From contig JADKKA010000019.1 of the NCBI GenBank assembly GCA_016720745.1, positions 744,001 through 808,000 on the forward strand: 64,000 bases of DNA, written 5' to 3'. Under the pieces are notes generated by a model that had not been told where the DNA came from, did not search any database, and saw only the letters and a program-made list of their open reading frames with translations. Of this stretch, positions 1-7,460 are shown piece after piece; the first letter of the stretch is position 1; each line of letters opens with the position of its first letter. The DNA is from Chitinophagaceae bacterium. Lineage in GTDB: Bacteria > Bacteroidota > Bacteroidia > Chitinophagales > Chitinophagaceae. A program made the position numbers and the translations under genes.

Positions 1-172
1 TTCCTTATCCCTTCGGGTAAGAGAAGTACAGTTGCTGGGTAGCAAGAATGAAGGCTCAGGTACTGGTTCCTATCAGCAACCGGCCAATGCTTCATCTGCT
101 ATGTCAGGCAGCAGCAGTCATGTACCATCTCCTGGTGATATCGCAGAGCCGGTGGATGATCTGCCATTCTGA
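1..172 (+). CDS. ssb: Single-stranded DNA-binding protein, C-terminal part
   Basis: Only the last 56 codons are in the window (codons begin at base 2). The visible protein has the end of an OB-fold (VREVQLLGSK), then a Gly/Ser/Gln-rich linker, and finishes with the acidic tip DDLPF. SSB proteins use this tip to recruit DNA repair and replication partners, and it is the main ground for the call. SSB coats single-stranded DNA as a tetramer in the cytoplasm. A hairpin terminator follows 26 bases after the stop codon, so this is the end of its transcript. Confidence 0.85.
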   Translation, partial: SLSLRVREVQLLGSKNEGSGTGSYQQPANASSAMSGSSSHVPSPGDIAEPVDDLPF

Positions 173-197
173 TTATCATCCGATGCAGAACGAATAG

Positions 198-220
198 AAG
201 CCCCGTACTAACGGGGCTTT
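198..220 (+). terminator. Intrinsic terminator after ssb
   Basis: A perfect 9-bp stem (198-206 with 211-219) with a 4-base loop ACTA, followed by a short T-rich stretch. It separates ssb from the dehydrogenase gene. Confidence 0.8.
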
Positions 221-232
221 GCTTTTCCGGAT

Positions 233-240
233 TATATTTG
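233..240 (+). promoter_or_regulatory. Bacteroidota -7 element before the Ldh2 gene
   Basis: TATATTTG matches the Bacteroidota -7 consensus TAnnTTTG. Only three bases separate it from the ATG at 244, so transcription would begin at or just inside the start codon, which implies a leaderless mRNA. No clear -33 TTG was found at the usual distance. Confidence 0.5.
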
Positions 241-243
241 CGC

Positions 244-1329
244 ATGTCCGAACAACTATTTCCCTACGATAAAATATACCAGTTCACCCGCTCTGTATTT
301 GAAAAGATCGGTTGCTCCGAAGCGCATGCCATCACCGCAACAAAGGCACTCTTATCTGCCGACCTGCGTGGCATTGACTCCCATGGTGTGGCCAGACTTA
401 GTGGTTATGTTCGTTTATGGGAAGTGAAAAGAGTAAATGCCCGGCCGGATATTAGAATCATTCATGAAACCCCTTCAACTGCCGTGGTTGATGGAGATAG
501 CGGATTAGGATTAGTGGTGGCACCATTTGCCATGCAGGTGGCGATTGAAAAAGCAAAACAATGCGGCACGGGCTGGGTGAGTGTACAGCACAGTAATCAT
601 TTTGGTATTGCCGCCCATCATGCGATGATGGCGCTGGAACATGATATGATCGGAATGGCGATGACCAATGCCAGTCCGCTGGTGGCTCCTACTTTTTCTA
701 TTGACAAAATGCTGGGCACGAATCCCATTTGTGTAGCAGCCCCTGCCGGAAAAGAACCGGCCTTTGTTGCTGACCTGGCCACCACAACAGCGGCCAATGG
801 TAAACTGGAAATATTACAAAGAAAAAATTCGGATACCCCGGATGGATGGGTGCAGGATAAGGATGGATTGCCTACCAATGATGCGAACATTCTTAAAAAA
901 GGAGGCGCCTTATTGCCATTGGGAGGTGACCGCGAACATGGCAGTCATAAGGGCTATGCACTGGGTGCGATTGTAGATATTTTTTCCGCATTATTGAGTG
1001 GCGCCAATTATGCTCCCTGGGTACCACCCTTTCCGGCCTATGTACCGATGCCGGCACAACAACCCGGAAAAGGGATTGGTCATTTCCTGGGTGCCATGCG
1101 GGTAGATGCTTTTCGGCCGGCCGATGATTTTAAAAATGCCATGGATCACTGGATACAGGGATTCAGGAACGCAAAAACCAGTCCCGGTCATGATAAAGTG
1201 CTGGTGCCGGGTGATCCGGAGAGGGAATACGAGGCAAAAAGAAGGGTAGAAGGCTTACCTTTACTCCATCAGGTAGTGGATGATTTACATTCCCTTGCTC
1301 AGAAATTTTCCATTGACTGGATACAATAA
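244..1329 (+). CDS. Ldh2-family (malate/L-lactate type) NAD(P)-dependent dehydrogenase
   Basis: A 361-aa cytosolic oxidoreductase of the Ldh2/MdhG family, which is unrelated to classical Rossmann malate dehydrogenases. Family marks are DLRGIDSHGV near residue 40 (with the catalytic His), the HSNHFGIA segment near residue 120, the substrate/cofactor stretch MLGTNPICVAAPAG, and the HGSHKGYAL motif in the C-terminal half. Substrates in this family include malate, L-lactate, ureidoglycolate and 2,3-diketogulonate; neither sequence nor neighbours decide which applies. The ATG at 244 is chosen over the TTG at 238 because it gives the usual N-terminus and the TTG lies within the -7 element. It is followed after 10 bases by a lipoprotein gene, so the two may be cotranscribed, although no functional link is evident. 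Confidence 0.88.
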   Translation: MSEQLFPYDKIYQFTRSVFEKIGCSEAHAITATKALLSADLRGIDSHGVARLSGYVRLWEVKRVNARPDIRIIHETPSTAVVDGDSGLGLVVAPFAMQVAIEKAKQCGTGWVSVQHSNHFGIAAHHAMMALEHDMIGMAMTNASPLVAPTFSIDKMLGTNPICVAAPAGKEPAFVADLATTTAANGKLEILQRKNSDTPDGWVQDKDGLPTNDANILKKGGALLPLGGDREHGSHKGYALGAIVDIFSALLSGANYAPWVPPFPAYVPMPAQQPGKGIGHFLGAMRVDAFRPADDFKNAMDHWIQGFRNAKTSPGHDKVLVPGDPEREYEAKRRVEGLPLLHQVVDDLHSLAQKFSIDWIQ

Positions 1330-1339
1330 AAATATAGCA

Positions 1340-2233
1340 ATGAAATCATTCTTTTTCGCAATTACTGCAATCATCACTTTTTCAATCGCATTGGTTTCCT
1401 GTCAGCGGGAAGTTGACTGGAGCATCAATAACCCGACTGCTGCCGATAGCAGCTACCTGATTAGGGCGAATGTTTTTGATACGACCCTGGCTCCCGGAAC
1501 TGATACCCTTCAGTGGTTGAGTTTTCAATATGATGCTCAAAAACGACTGACAACGATGTTCTCCCGATTTAAAGCTACTACCAGCCCGGGTGATACCACC
1601 GTGTTTACATTCTCTTACCAGGGGAATGATACCCTCCCGTATAAATATGTGTACGAAGAAAAATATCATTTTGGCCCGGTTCGGAATCATACCCAAACCA
1701 CTGTATTTAATACGTTTTCTAATGGATTTGTCAGTCAGGATTCAGCTATTTTCATTGATATGATTTCTGGTACCAATTTCGGGGCTGATGTGAACAAATT
1801 CCTGGTATCAGGCGGCACGGTGAACAGGTATGAGGCTAATTATAATTTTATTGGCGGCAACTATGTGCTTAATACCAGGGATACCGGTGTGTACGCTTTT
1901 ACACAAACCCTTGGAAATATCACTTCTCAGACCTTGCTCAGTGGTAGTGGGGCTTATGAGTCGGCCCAGGTAACCTACGATAACAAGTTCAATCCACTTG
2001 GAAAGATTATAAAGCTTCGTTATCCGGTTTTTGAATCCCCTTATTTTGAAGTATGGTCCAACCAGCCTTCCAATGCGATGCAGATACAGTTTAAAGAACC
2101 CTTTAATCCTTTATATCAGGATACTTATACCTACCAATACAGGGCAGACGGATACCCGGTCAGTCATACTTATTCCACTACGGGAGGAACGGCTTCCTAT
2201 AACAAAGCAAAATACTTTTATACAACACTTTGA
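1340..2233 (+). CDS. Lipoprotein of unknown function (paralogue of the one at 36121-37005)
   Basis: A 297-aa predicted lipoprotein. The N-terminus is a hydrophobic signal with lipobox LVSC (Cys22), followed by a short acidic tether. The body holds segments typical of YD-repeat-like or RHS-like Bacteroidota proteins: FQYDAQKRL, a GNDTLPYKYVY stretch and a C-terminal YQYRADGYPVSHTYS block. The same three blocks occur in the same order in the minus-strand gene at 36121-37005. No enzymatic motif is visible. The start at 1340 is chosen because it places a Lys before the hydrophobic core; upstream in-frame codons overlap the dehydrogenase. Probably anchored in the outer membrane, facing the periplasm or surface. 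Confidence 0.75.
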   Translation: MKSFFFAITAIITFSIALVSCQREVDWSINNPTAADSSYLIRANVFDTTLAPGTDTLQWLSFQYDAQKRLTTMFSRFKATTSPGDTTVFTFSYQGNDTLPYKYVYEEKYHFGPVRNHTQTTVFNTFSNGFVSQDSAIFIDMISGTNFGADVNKFLVSGGTVNRYEANYNFIGGNYVLNTRDTGVYAFTQTLGNITSQTLLSGSGAYESAQVTYDNKFNPLGKIIKLRYPVFESPYFEVWSNQPSNAMQIQFKEPFNPLYQDTYTYQYRADGYPVSHTYSTTGGTASYNKAKYFYTTL

Positions 2234-2270
2234 TCAGCCGGGAGACCGGCAGTGATTCCATAAACAGTAT

Positions 2271-2299
2271 TATCTTTGCGACCCGGCCCTGCAGCCGGG
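2271..2299 (+). promoter_or_regulatory. Promoter -7 element and 5' leader hairpin of aspartokinase
   Basis: TATCTTTG (2271-2278) matches TAnnTTTG. It is followed at once by a 6-bp GC-rich hairpin (2282-2287 with 2294-2299) that would sit at or near the 5' end of a leader of roughly 65 bases. Such a hairpin may stabilise the mRNA; no lysine riboswitch-sized structure fits here. Confidence 0.45.
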
Positions 2300-2349
2300 T
2301 TGCTTGCTAATTTATTCATCCTTTAAATTTAACGGGAGGGGGGACAAAC

Positions 2350-3672
2350 ATGAAGATCATGAAGTTTGGCGGCACGAGTGTGGGTAAGCCGGAACGAATG
2401 CACCACATAGTATCGCTGGTCAGCAAGGAAACAGAACCGGTGATTGTGGTATTATCAGCTTTATCAGGCACTACCAATGCCTTGGTAGAAATCGGAGATT
2501 GCATCGCCCGGGGCGATCGGCAGGGAGCTAAACAATCTATAGATAAACTGGAAGCCCATTACCAGGCCTTCATCAGTGAACTGGTAAAGAAAGAAGCATC
2601 GGTGGCAAAAGCCAAATCGATTGTAGCCGAGCATTTCGAATTCCTGAATATCATCCTGCGTATTTCATTCAGCGAAGCCCTGAGTAAGGATATCCTGGCA
2701 CAGGGTGAATTATTATCCACCAAGCTGTTCTGTACCTACCTCGAAGAACAGGGAACCCCACACCAGTTATTGCCGGCACTGGAATTTATGTCTATCGACC
2801 AGTATGATGAACCACAGATCGGTAGTATTAAAGTAAAGCTTTCGCAATTACTGAAAGAACACAAGGGGAAGAAAATATTTGTTACACAAGGTTATATCTG
2901 CCGCAATGCCCGCGGGGAAGTAGATAACCTGAAAAGAGGAGGAAGCGATTATTCTGCTTCATTGATTGCCGCAGCCATCAATGCTTCTGTCTGTGAAATA
3001 TGGACCGATATTGACGGAATGCACAACAACGATCCCCGGATTGTAAAGAAAACAGTTCCGGTGGAACAGATGAGTTTTGACGAAGCAGCAGAGCTTGCTT
3101 ATTTCGGTGCCAAGATCCTGCACCCGGCTTCTATCTGGCCGGCCCAGCAATACAATATCCCGGTGAAGCTGTTGAACACCATGCAACCCGAAGCCAAAGG
3201 CACCACCATTACCGGTGAAGCAGGTTCAGTTGGGGTAAAAGCAGTGGCAGCAAAGGACAATATCATTGCCATCCGGATCAAGAGTAGCCGGATGTTACTG
3301 GCTTACGGTTTCCTGCGTAAGATTTTTGAAGTCTTCGAAAAATACCGCACCCCCATTGATATGATCACCACTTCTGAAGTGGCGGTATCCCTTACCATCG
3401 ACAGTGACAGCAACCTCGATAAGATACTCAAGGAACTGGAGCCATTTGGAACAGTGGAATTGGATAAGGACCAGACCATCATTTCTGTAGTGGGGAACCA
3501 GATTGCACAAACAGAAGATATGGTCAAAAAATTATTCGGCTCCATCATGAATATCCCGGTCCGGATGGTTTCTTATGGGGGAAGTCCGCATAATATCTCT
3601 TTACTGGTACCGGCCAGCTATAAAATTCAGATCCTGCAGCAGCTCAACAGGGGTATGTTCGGACTGGAGTAA
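2350..3672 (+). CDS. lysC: Aspartate kinase
   Basis: A 440-aa monofunctional aspartokinase that phosphorylates L-aspartate, the first step towards lysine/diaminopimelate, threonine and methionine. The N-terminal kinase domain starts with the signature KFGGTSVGKPERM and contains KRGGSDYSA near residue 198 and the WTDIDGMHNNDPR segment. Two C-terminal ACT domains (about residues 300-440) should bind feedback effectors. Unusually for this window, the start is preceded by a purine-rich GGGAGG at about 2335-2340, a plausible Shine-Dalgarno sequence. An ATG three codons downstream is an alternative start. It is monocistronic: a promoter lies upstream and a terminator-like hairpin lies 30 bases after the stop. 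Confidence 0.93.
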   Translation: MKIMKFGGTSVGKPERMHHIVSLVSKETEPVIVVLSALSGTTNALVEIGDCIARGDRQGAKQSIDKLEAHYQAFISELVKKEASVAKAKSIVAEHFEFLNIILRISFSEALSKDILAQGELLSTKLFCTYLEEQGTPHQLLPALEFMSIDQYDEPQIGSIKVKLSQLLKEHKGKKIFVTQGYICRNARGEVDNLKRGGSDYSASLIAAAINASVCEIWTDIDGMHNNDPRIVKKTVPVEQMSFDEAAELAYFGAKILHPASIWPAQQYNIPVKLLNTMQPEAKGTTITGEAGSVGVKAVAAKDNIIAIRIKSSRMLLAYGFLRKIFEVFEKYRTPIDMITTSEVAVSLTIDSDSNLDKILKELEPFGTVELDKDQTIISVVGNQIAQTEDMVKKLFGSIMNIPVRMVSYGGSPHNISLLVPASYKIQILQQLNRGMFGLE

Positions 3673-3702
3673 ATACTCCTGAAATAATAATTCAGTAAAT
3701 TG

Positions 3703-3731
3703 TCCGCATGTTCAGCATGCGGATTTTTTTT
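3703..3731 (+). terminator. Terminator-like hairpin overlapping the next start codon
   Basis: A perfect 8-bp stem (3703-3710 with 3716-3723), a 5-base loop and eight T residues. By form it is a strong intrinsic terminator for lysC. It also contains both possible ATG codons (3708 and 3717) of the following gene, so it could sequester that start or attenuate read-through transcription. Confidence 0.7.
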
Positions 3732-4946
3732 ATCGGCATATTTTTCTGCTCCACTGTTTGCGCTCAGCAACAGGTGAGAGGGAGAGTGATGGATGGAAGC
3801 ACCGGTTCTCCGCTGGCGGGTTGCAGCATCTTTATTTCCGGTTCATCCCTGGGCACAGTTTCAGGAACCGATGGCAGTTTTATATTATCCGGTATCCCCA
3901 GGGGAAAGCATGAAATGATTGTTTCCTTTATCGGGTACCAGACTTATATCCGCGTGATCCAGGACGGGCAGCTACCGCTAGACATCAATATCAGTCTGCA
4001 GGTAAAGGCGCAGGAGCTGGAATTGGTACTGGCAGAGCCTTATAGTGAAGATAAATGGGATCAGTGGGGACAGGTATTCATTGATAATTTCCTGGGAACA
4101 ATGCCTGAGGTGGACCGCTGCAGGATACTCAATACAAAAGCAATCCGCTTCCGGTATTATAAAAAATCAAAAAGACTGAAAGCATTTGCCGATGAACCCG
4201 TACTGATAGAAAATGACTTGCTGGGTTACCGGATCAGTTTTCAAATGGAAGAATTTGAACTGAATTTTACTTTAGGGACTACCTATTACCTTGGGTATTC
4301 TCTTTTTGAAGAAATCGGTGGCAAAGGAAATAAAGCGATGGCCAGAAAAGAAGAAAACCGCCGGAAAGCCTATCAGGGATCGGTGATGCATTTTATGCGG
4401 GCCTTATACAGCAATCAATTATCGGCAGAGGGTTTTGAAATCAGAAGGGTGCAAAGAAACCCAAATACTGAAAAGCAAAGAGTAAAAGAAGTATACCGAA
4501 AAGCGATGAACCAGATGAAGGATGAAAAAGGAGTGATTGTAGTAGGCCCGGGTATCTCAACACCGGGTATTGATGCTGATTCGGCAGTGTATTATCGTAA
4601 AGTAATGTTACAGCCGGATCAGTTGGATATCTATAGTGATTGGAAAATTACCGGGGATAGTTTGATCATCGCAAGGGATACAGCCCTGCTGGAGTTTCAA
4701 TTTCCCGACTATATAGAAGTAAGCTATTTAAAAGCACTGGAAGTAAATGAATACCTGATGGATCAGCATTTATCCCGCAAAAGAGATTATCGCCGGTCAA
4801 TGGTCAACCTGTTTGGCGGAAGTTCAATTGTCGTGAATCGGTACGGGAATTATTATAATCCACAGGATTTCGTCACCCTGGGGTACTGGGCCTGGAGCGA
4901 AAAAATGGCGAATGCACTGCCGATTGATTATAAAGCCGACGAATAA
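3717..4946 (+). CDS. Exported protein with carboxypeptidase-regulatory-like domain
   Basis: A protein of about 409 aa. The signal peptide (MRIFFIGIFFCSTVCAQ) is cleaved near the Ala-Gln junction. Residues about 20-110 form a carboxypeptidase regulatory-like beta-sandwich (VRGRVMDGSTGSPLAG, GTVSGTDGSFILSGIP, IVSFIGYQT), the fold found at the N-terminus of TonB-dependent receptors and many Bacteroidota surface proteins. The remaining 300 residues are basic and aromatic-rich and have no motif I recognise; this is the layout of Bacteroidota proteins often annotated only as carboxypeptidase-like. An ATG at 3708 would add three residues. Its start lies inside a terminator-like hairpin, and it converges with the gene at 4951 with only four bases between stops. 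Confidence 0.75.
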   Translation: MRIFFIGIFFCSTVCAQQQVRGRVMDGSTGSPLAGCSIFISGSSLGTVSGTDGSFILSGIPRGKHEMIVSFIGYQTYIRVIQDGQLPLDINISLQVKAQELELVLAEPYSEDKWDQWGQVFIDNFLGTMPEVDRCRILNTKAIRFRYYKKSKRLKAFADEPVLIENDLLGYRISFQMEEFELNFTLGTTYYLGYSLFEEIGGKGNKAMARKEENRRKAYQGSVMHFMRALYSNQLSAEGFEIRRVQRNPNTEKQRVKEVYRKAMNQMKDEKGVIVVGPGISTPGIDADSAVYYRKVMLQPDQLDIYSDWKITGDSLIIARDTALLEFQFPDYIEVSYLKALEVNEYLMDQHLSRKRDYRRSMVNLFGGSSIVVNRYGNYYNPQDFVTLGYWAWSEKMANALPIDYKADE

Positions 4947-4950
4947 CTAG

Positions 4951-5424
4951 TTAGAATTTGAAGGAAGTAGCGATCTCTTCTATGGTTTTTAAAAAAGTAA
5001 ATTGACGGCAGGTCTTGAGGGTCCCTTTTTTCTGCAGAATCTGGCGAATCAGCATCATTTCTTTTTCCGATAATATCTGCCCCTGCTTTTGCAATGTATA
5101 AAAGCCACTGACTCCGTAGAACTGCATTTCTGTTAAGGGTGATTGCAATAACCGGTAAAGCCCCTTCCTGTCATTGCCGGCTACCATTTTTTCAACCAGT
5201 TTTCTTTCCGGTGTTTTGATGTCATTGTATAAACAGGTATCTCCATAATAAACAGAATCAACAAAGAGTCCGGTTAAACTGACTTTAATACCATATTCCT
5301 GCTGAAATGAAGCTTTGAATTTACTTAACCCGTTGGAATGGGTTACGGTGGAAACTGTTTTATAGCTAAACAGATTGGGCGTAAGATATGTTTGTGTAAA
5401 GACGGCTAATACAATCACGCCCAT
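4951..5424 (-). CDS. C-terminal fragment of a disrupted exported protein, unknown function
   Basis: 157 codons from the first ATG, but the frame is open further upstream (back through a GIPELCYQLPAD stretch), which suggests that this ATG is not the natural start. It overlaps the stop of the ORF at 5415-5717. Read together, the two ORFs look like one exported protein of about 250 aa whose frame is broken by one missing base (or two extra) somewhere in the overlap near 5415-5500. The product has no recognisable domain. Alternatively it is a separate protein with a short N-terminal hydrophobic segment. Contrast with apbE: there is no long homopolymer here to explain the shift. Confidence 0.5.
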   Translation of the reverse strand: MGVIVLAVFTQTYLTPNLFSYKTVSTVTHSNGLSKFKASFQQEYGIKVSLTGLFVDSVYYGDTCLYNDIKTPERKLVEKMVAGNDRKGLYRLLQSPLTEMQFYGVSGFYTLQKQGQILSEKEMMLIRQILQKKGTLKTCRQFTFLKTIEEIATSFKF

Positions 5425-5717
5425 GTCAGCCGGTAACTGGTAACATAACTCAGGTATTCCTTAACCGGATCCTGCCTGCTTTCTTCCACAATCAGACTGC
5501 CGGTCCAGCCCAGGCTTGTCGTTTGTCTGTATGGGTACCAATAAGCCCGGATACTGCTATCCCGGCTGACTGGCACCTTGTCAACAAAAGACTGCAATGC
5601 CTGAAAATCCTGATCATTCATGTACCTTTCTACCTGCTGTACCAATTGCGCCTGTGATATATAAAAAGGGGCGGTACTTAAAACGCAAACTAATGTTAGC
5701 AATATGATTTTAATCAT
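5415..5717 (-). CDS. N-terminal fragment of a disrupted exported protein, unknown function
   Basis: A 100-codon ORF that begins with a convincing signal peptide (about residues 1-23, hydrophobic core LLTLVCVLS, cleavage near QAQ). The mature part is short and hydrophilic and stops inside the downstream ORF at 4951-5424. The absence of a complete domain, together with the open frame carried on in the next ORF, suggests a frameshifted gene. A possible -7 element TATATTTG reads leftward at 5776-5783, about 60 bases upstream. Function unknown. Confidence 0.5.
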   Translation of the reverse strand: MIKIILLTLVCVLSTAPFYISQAQLVQQVERYMNDQDFQALQSFVDKVPVSRDSSIRAYWYPYRQTTSLGWTGSLIVEESRQDPVKEYLSYVTSYRLTWA

Positions 5718-5826
5718 GTCGGAATCTATTAATCCTGAATTCGAATATAATCATTTGTTAATGTGATTTTAGTCACAAATATAAGTCAAAGGCAACCGTT
5801 AGCTTTAGAGCGCCATCATACCATTT

Positions 5827-6267
5827 ATGAAGATTTATGCACTCCCTTTTCTGATGCTTGCCATCATTCCCATTATTGGATGGGAAAGCGATTTTGATAC
5901 TGCCAAACAAAAAGCCAGGGATCAGCACCGCCTGATTTTACTGGAGTTTTCCGGGTCAGACTGGTGTATACCCTGTATCCGATTCCGGAAGGAGGTATTA
6001 GAAACAACTGAGTTTACCGCTTTTGCCGATACCAGCCTGGTATTACTCAAAGCTGATTTCCCCCGATTAAAAAAGAACCAGCTCCCCAAAAGCCAGCAGC
6101 AGAAAAACGAAAAACTGGCTGATCAGTATAACCCAACAGGTATATTTCCTTTGACCATTTTGCTCGATGCAGATGGAAAAAAATTAAAAGTCTGGGAAGG
6201 GTATCCTGATCTGAGCAGCACCGAATTCATTAGTGAGATCAATCAACTCCGGAATGCCCGAAACTGA
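5827..6267 (+). CDS. Thioredoxin-fold protein (WCxxC)
   Basis: A 146-aa protein with an N-terminal hydrophobic signal or anchor (MKIYALPFLMLAIIPIIG), so probably periplasmic. The thioredoxin-like domain carries the redox motif SDWCIPC near residues 45-51 and the cis-Pro region TGIFPLTILLDADG near residue 105. It resembles thioredoxin_7/DsbD-gamma-like proteins that handle thiol-disulfide exchange outside the cytoplasm. Its stop overlaps the apbE start by 14 bases, and apbE, a DUF4266-type lipoprotein and a DUF3570-type protein follow, so it is the first gene of a four-gene operon. Its likely role is to reduce or form disulfides in a partner; the Cys-containing 76-aa lipoprotein is the obvious candidate, which is inference. 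Confidence 0.8.
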   Translation: MKIYALPFLMLAIIPIIGWESDFDTAKQKARDQHRLILLEFSGSDWCIPCIRFRKEVLETTEFTAFADTSLVLLKADFPRLKKNQLPKSQQQKNEKLADQYNPTGIFPLTILLDADGKKLKVWEGYPDLSSTEFISEINQLRNARN

Positions 6268-7206
6268 TTTGCTGCAACATACCAGCCAGGTGTTCAAACG
6301 GGTGCTCAGATTAATGGGCAACCGTTTTGAAATTTCTGTGGTGAATGATGAAGAGGAGACCGCCAATCAGCATATTGATGCTGCTGTTGAAGAGATACGG
6401 AGAATTGAAAAACTACTCACTACTTTTGATCCCTCCAGTCAGACCAATCAGGTGAACCAATTTGCCGGTGAAAGACCGGTTAAAGTGGATCGCGAAGTAT
6501 TTGATCTGATCAGCCGCTCTAAAATTATTTCCCAGCTCACACAAGGTGCTTTTGATATTACCTATGGTTCAGTAGATAAGCGACTCTGGAATTTTGACCA
6601 GGAGATGAAGACCCTTCCGGATGCGGAAACTGCAGCCCGGATGGTCCGGCTGATCAATTACCGTAATGTAATTCTTGATGAAAAAAAGGAACCGTCTTTT
6701 TGAAAGAGGCCGGCATGCGTATCGGCTTTGGTGGAATCGGGAAAGGGTATGCCGCAGAAATGGCCAGACGCCTGCTGATTCAAAGAGGTGTAAAAAGCGG
6801 GGTAGTAAATGCTGCTGGTGATTTGACCGTTTGGGGGCATCAGCCCAACGGAAAACCCTGGACCATCGGTATTGCAGACCCGGGTTCGGCACGACATCCT
6901 TTTTCTTACCTTGATATCACCGATATGGCTGTGGCGACTTCCGGTAACTATGAAAAATTTGTAATCATTGACGGAAAGCGTTATTCGCATACCATTGATC
7001 CCAAAACAGGGTTGCCTGTACATGGTATCAAAAGTGTAACCATCATGAGTCCGAATGCTGAAATCGCTGATGCTATGGCTACACCGGTCATGATCATGGG
7101 AATCAGTGTGGGACTTGACCTGGTAAACCAGGTACGCGGACTGGGTTGTATCATTATCGACGAAAACGACAAGATCTATACATCCAAAAACATCAATCTA
7201 AAATGA
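6254..7206 (+). pseudogene. apbE: FAD:protein FMN transferase ApbE, reading frame interrupted at a slippery site
   Basis: ApbE moves FMN from FAD onto Thr of target proteins outside the cytoplasm. The sequence encodes it in two frames: 6254-6703 (LMGNRFEISVV, TTFDPSSQTN, GAFDITYGSVDKRLW) and about 6682-7206 (GMRIGFGGIGKGYAAEMA, VNAAGDLTVWG, the SGNYEKF region, SHTIDPKTGLPV, AEIADAMATPVMIMG). Joined by a -1 shift they give about 317 aa, the normal family length, with the expected GTVFLKEAGM bridge. The break lies at A7 followed by G (6681-6688), which in the zero frame reads A_AAA_AAG, the heptamer used for -1 frameshifting in E. coli dnaX; a stop comes four codons later. Programmed frameshifting, a real mutation or a one-base homopolymer undercall are all possible. 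The start ATG 6254 overlaps the thioredoxin gene. Confidence 0.85.
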
Positions 7207-7433
7207 AGCAGGCAAAAGCAAAAACCCTGGTGGCAGCGGCAGCGATTACAGCTGCACTCGGCGCCGGTTCCTGTACTACCGTAAAGGAGTACCAGAAAAA
7301 CAAAATCAATGATGCGGAGATGACCCTGAGCGCCCGCAAGGTGGAAAAAACAGAAATGAGTTTCCAGACTTACCGGGAGGGAGCTTCCGGAGCCAATGGT
7401 GGCAAAACCGGCGGCGGCTGTGGCTGTAATTAA
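7203..7433 (+). CDS. DUF4266-type small lipoprotein with Gly/Cys-rich C-terminus
   Basis: A 76-aa protein whose ATG overlaps the apbE stop (ATGA), which shows translational coupling. The N-terminus is a signal peptide ending in lipobox AGSC (Cys24), so the mature lipopeptide is only about 53 residues: a charged helix (VKEYQKNKINDAEMTLSARK), then a Gly-rich tail that ends GGGCGCN. This layout and neighbourhood fit the DUF4266 family. The segment SGAN resembles, but does not match, the ApbE acceptor motif S/T-G-A-S/T, so I cannot call it a flavinylated substrate. The terminal CGC pair could bind metal or form a disulfide handled by the thioredoxin-like protein two genes upstream. Function is not established to my knowledge. 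Confidence 0.8.
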   Translation: MKQAKAKTLVAAAAITAALGAGSCTTVKEYQKNKINDAEMTLSARKVEKTEMSFQTYREGASGANGGKTGGGCGCN

Positions 7434-7460
7434 TTTTCCTCATCACCAACACCAACTTTA

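Noticed and set aside
2237..2250. Small GCCGG/CCGGC hairpin as a terminator after the lipoprotein gene
   Set aside because: The stem is 5 bp and no T tract follows.
7203..7433. SGAN in the small lipoprotein as an ApbE flavinylation site
   Set aside because: The acceptor must be Thr or Ser at the last position of S/T-G-A-S/T; Asn cannot carry the phosphoester-linked FMN. Kept only as a point of interest.
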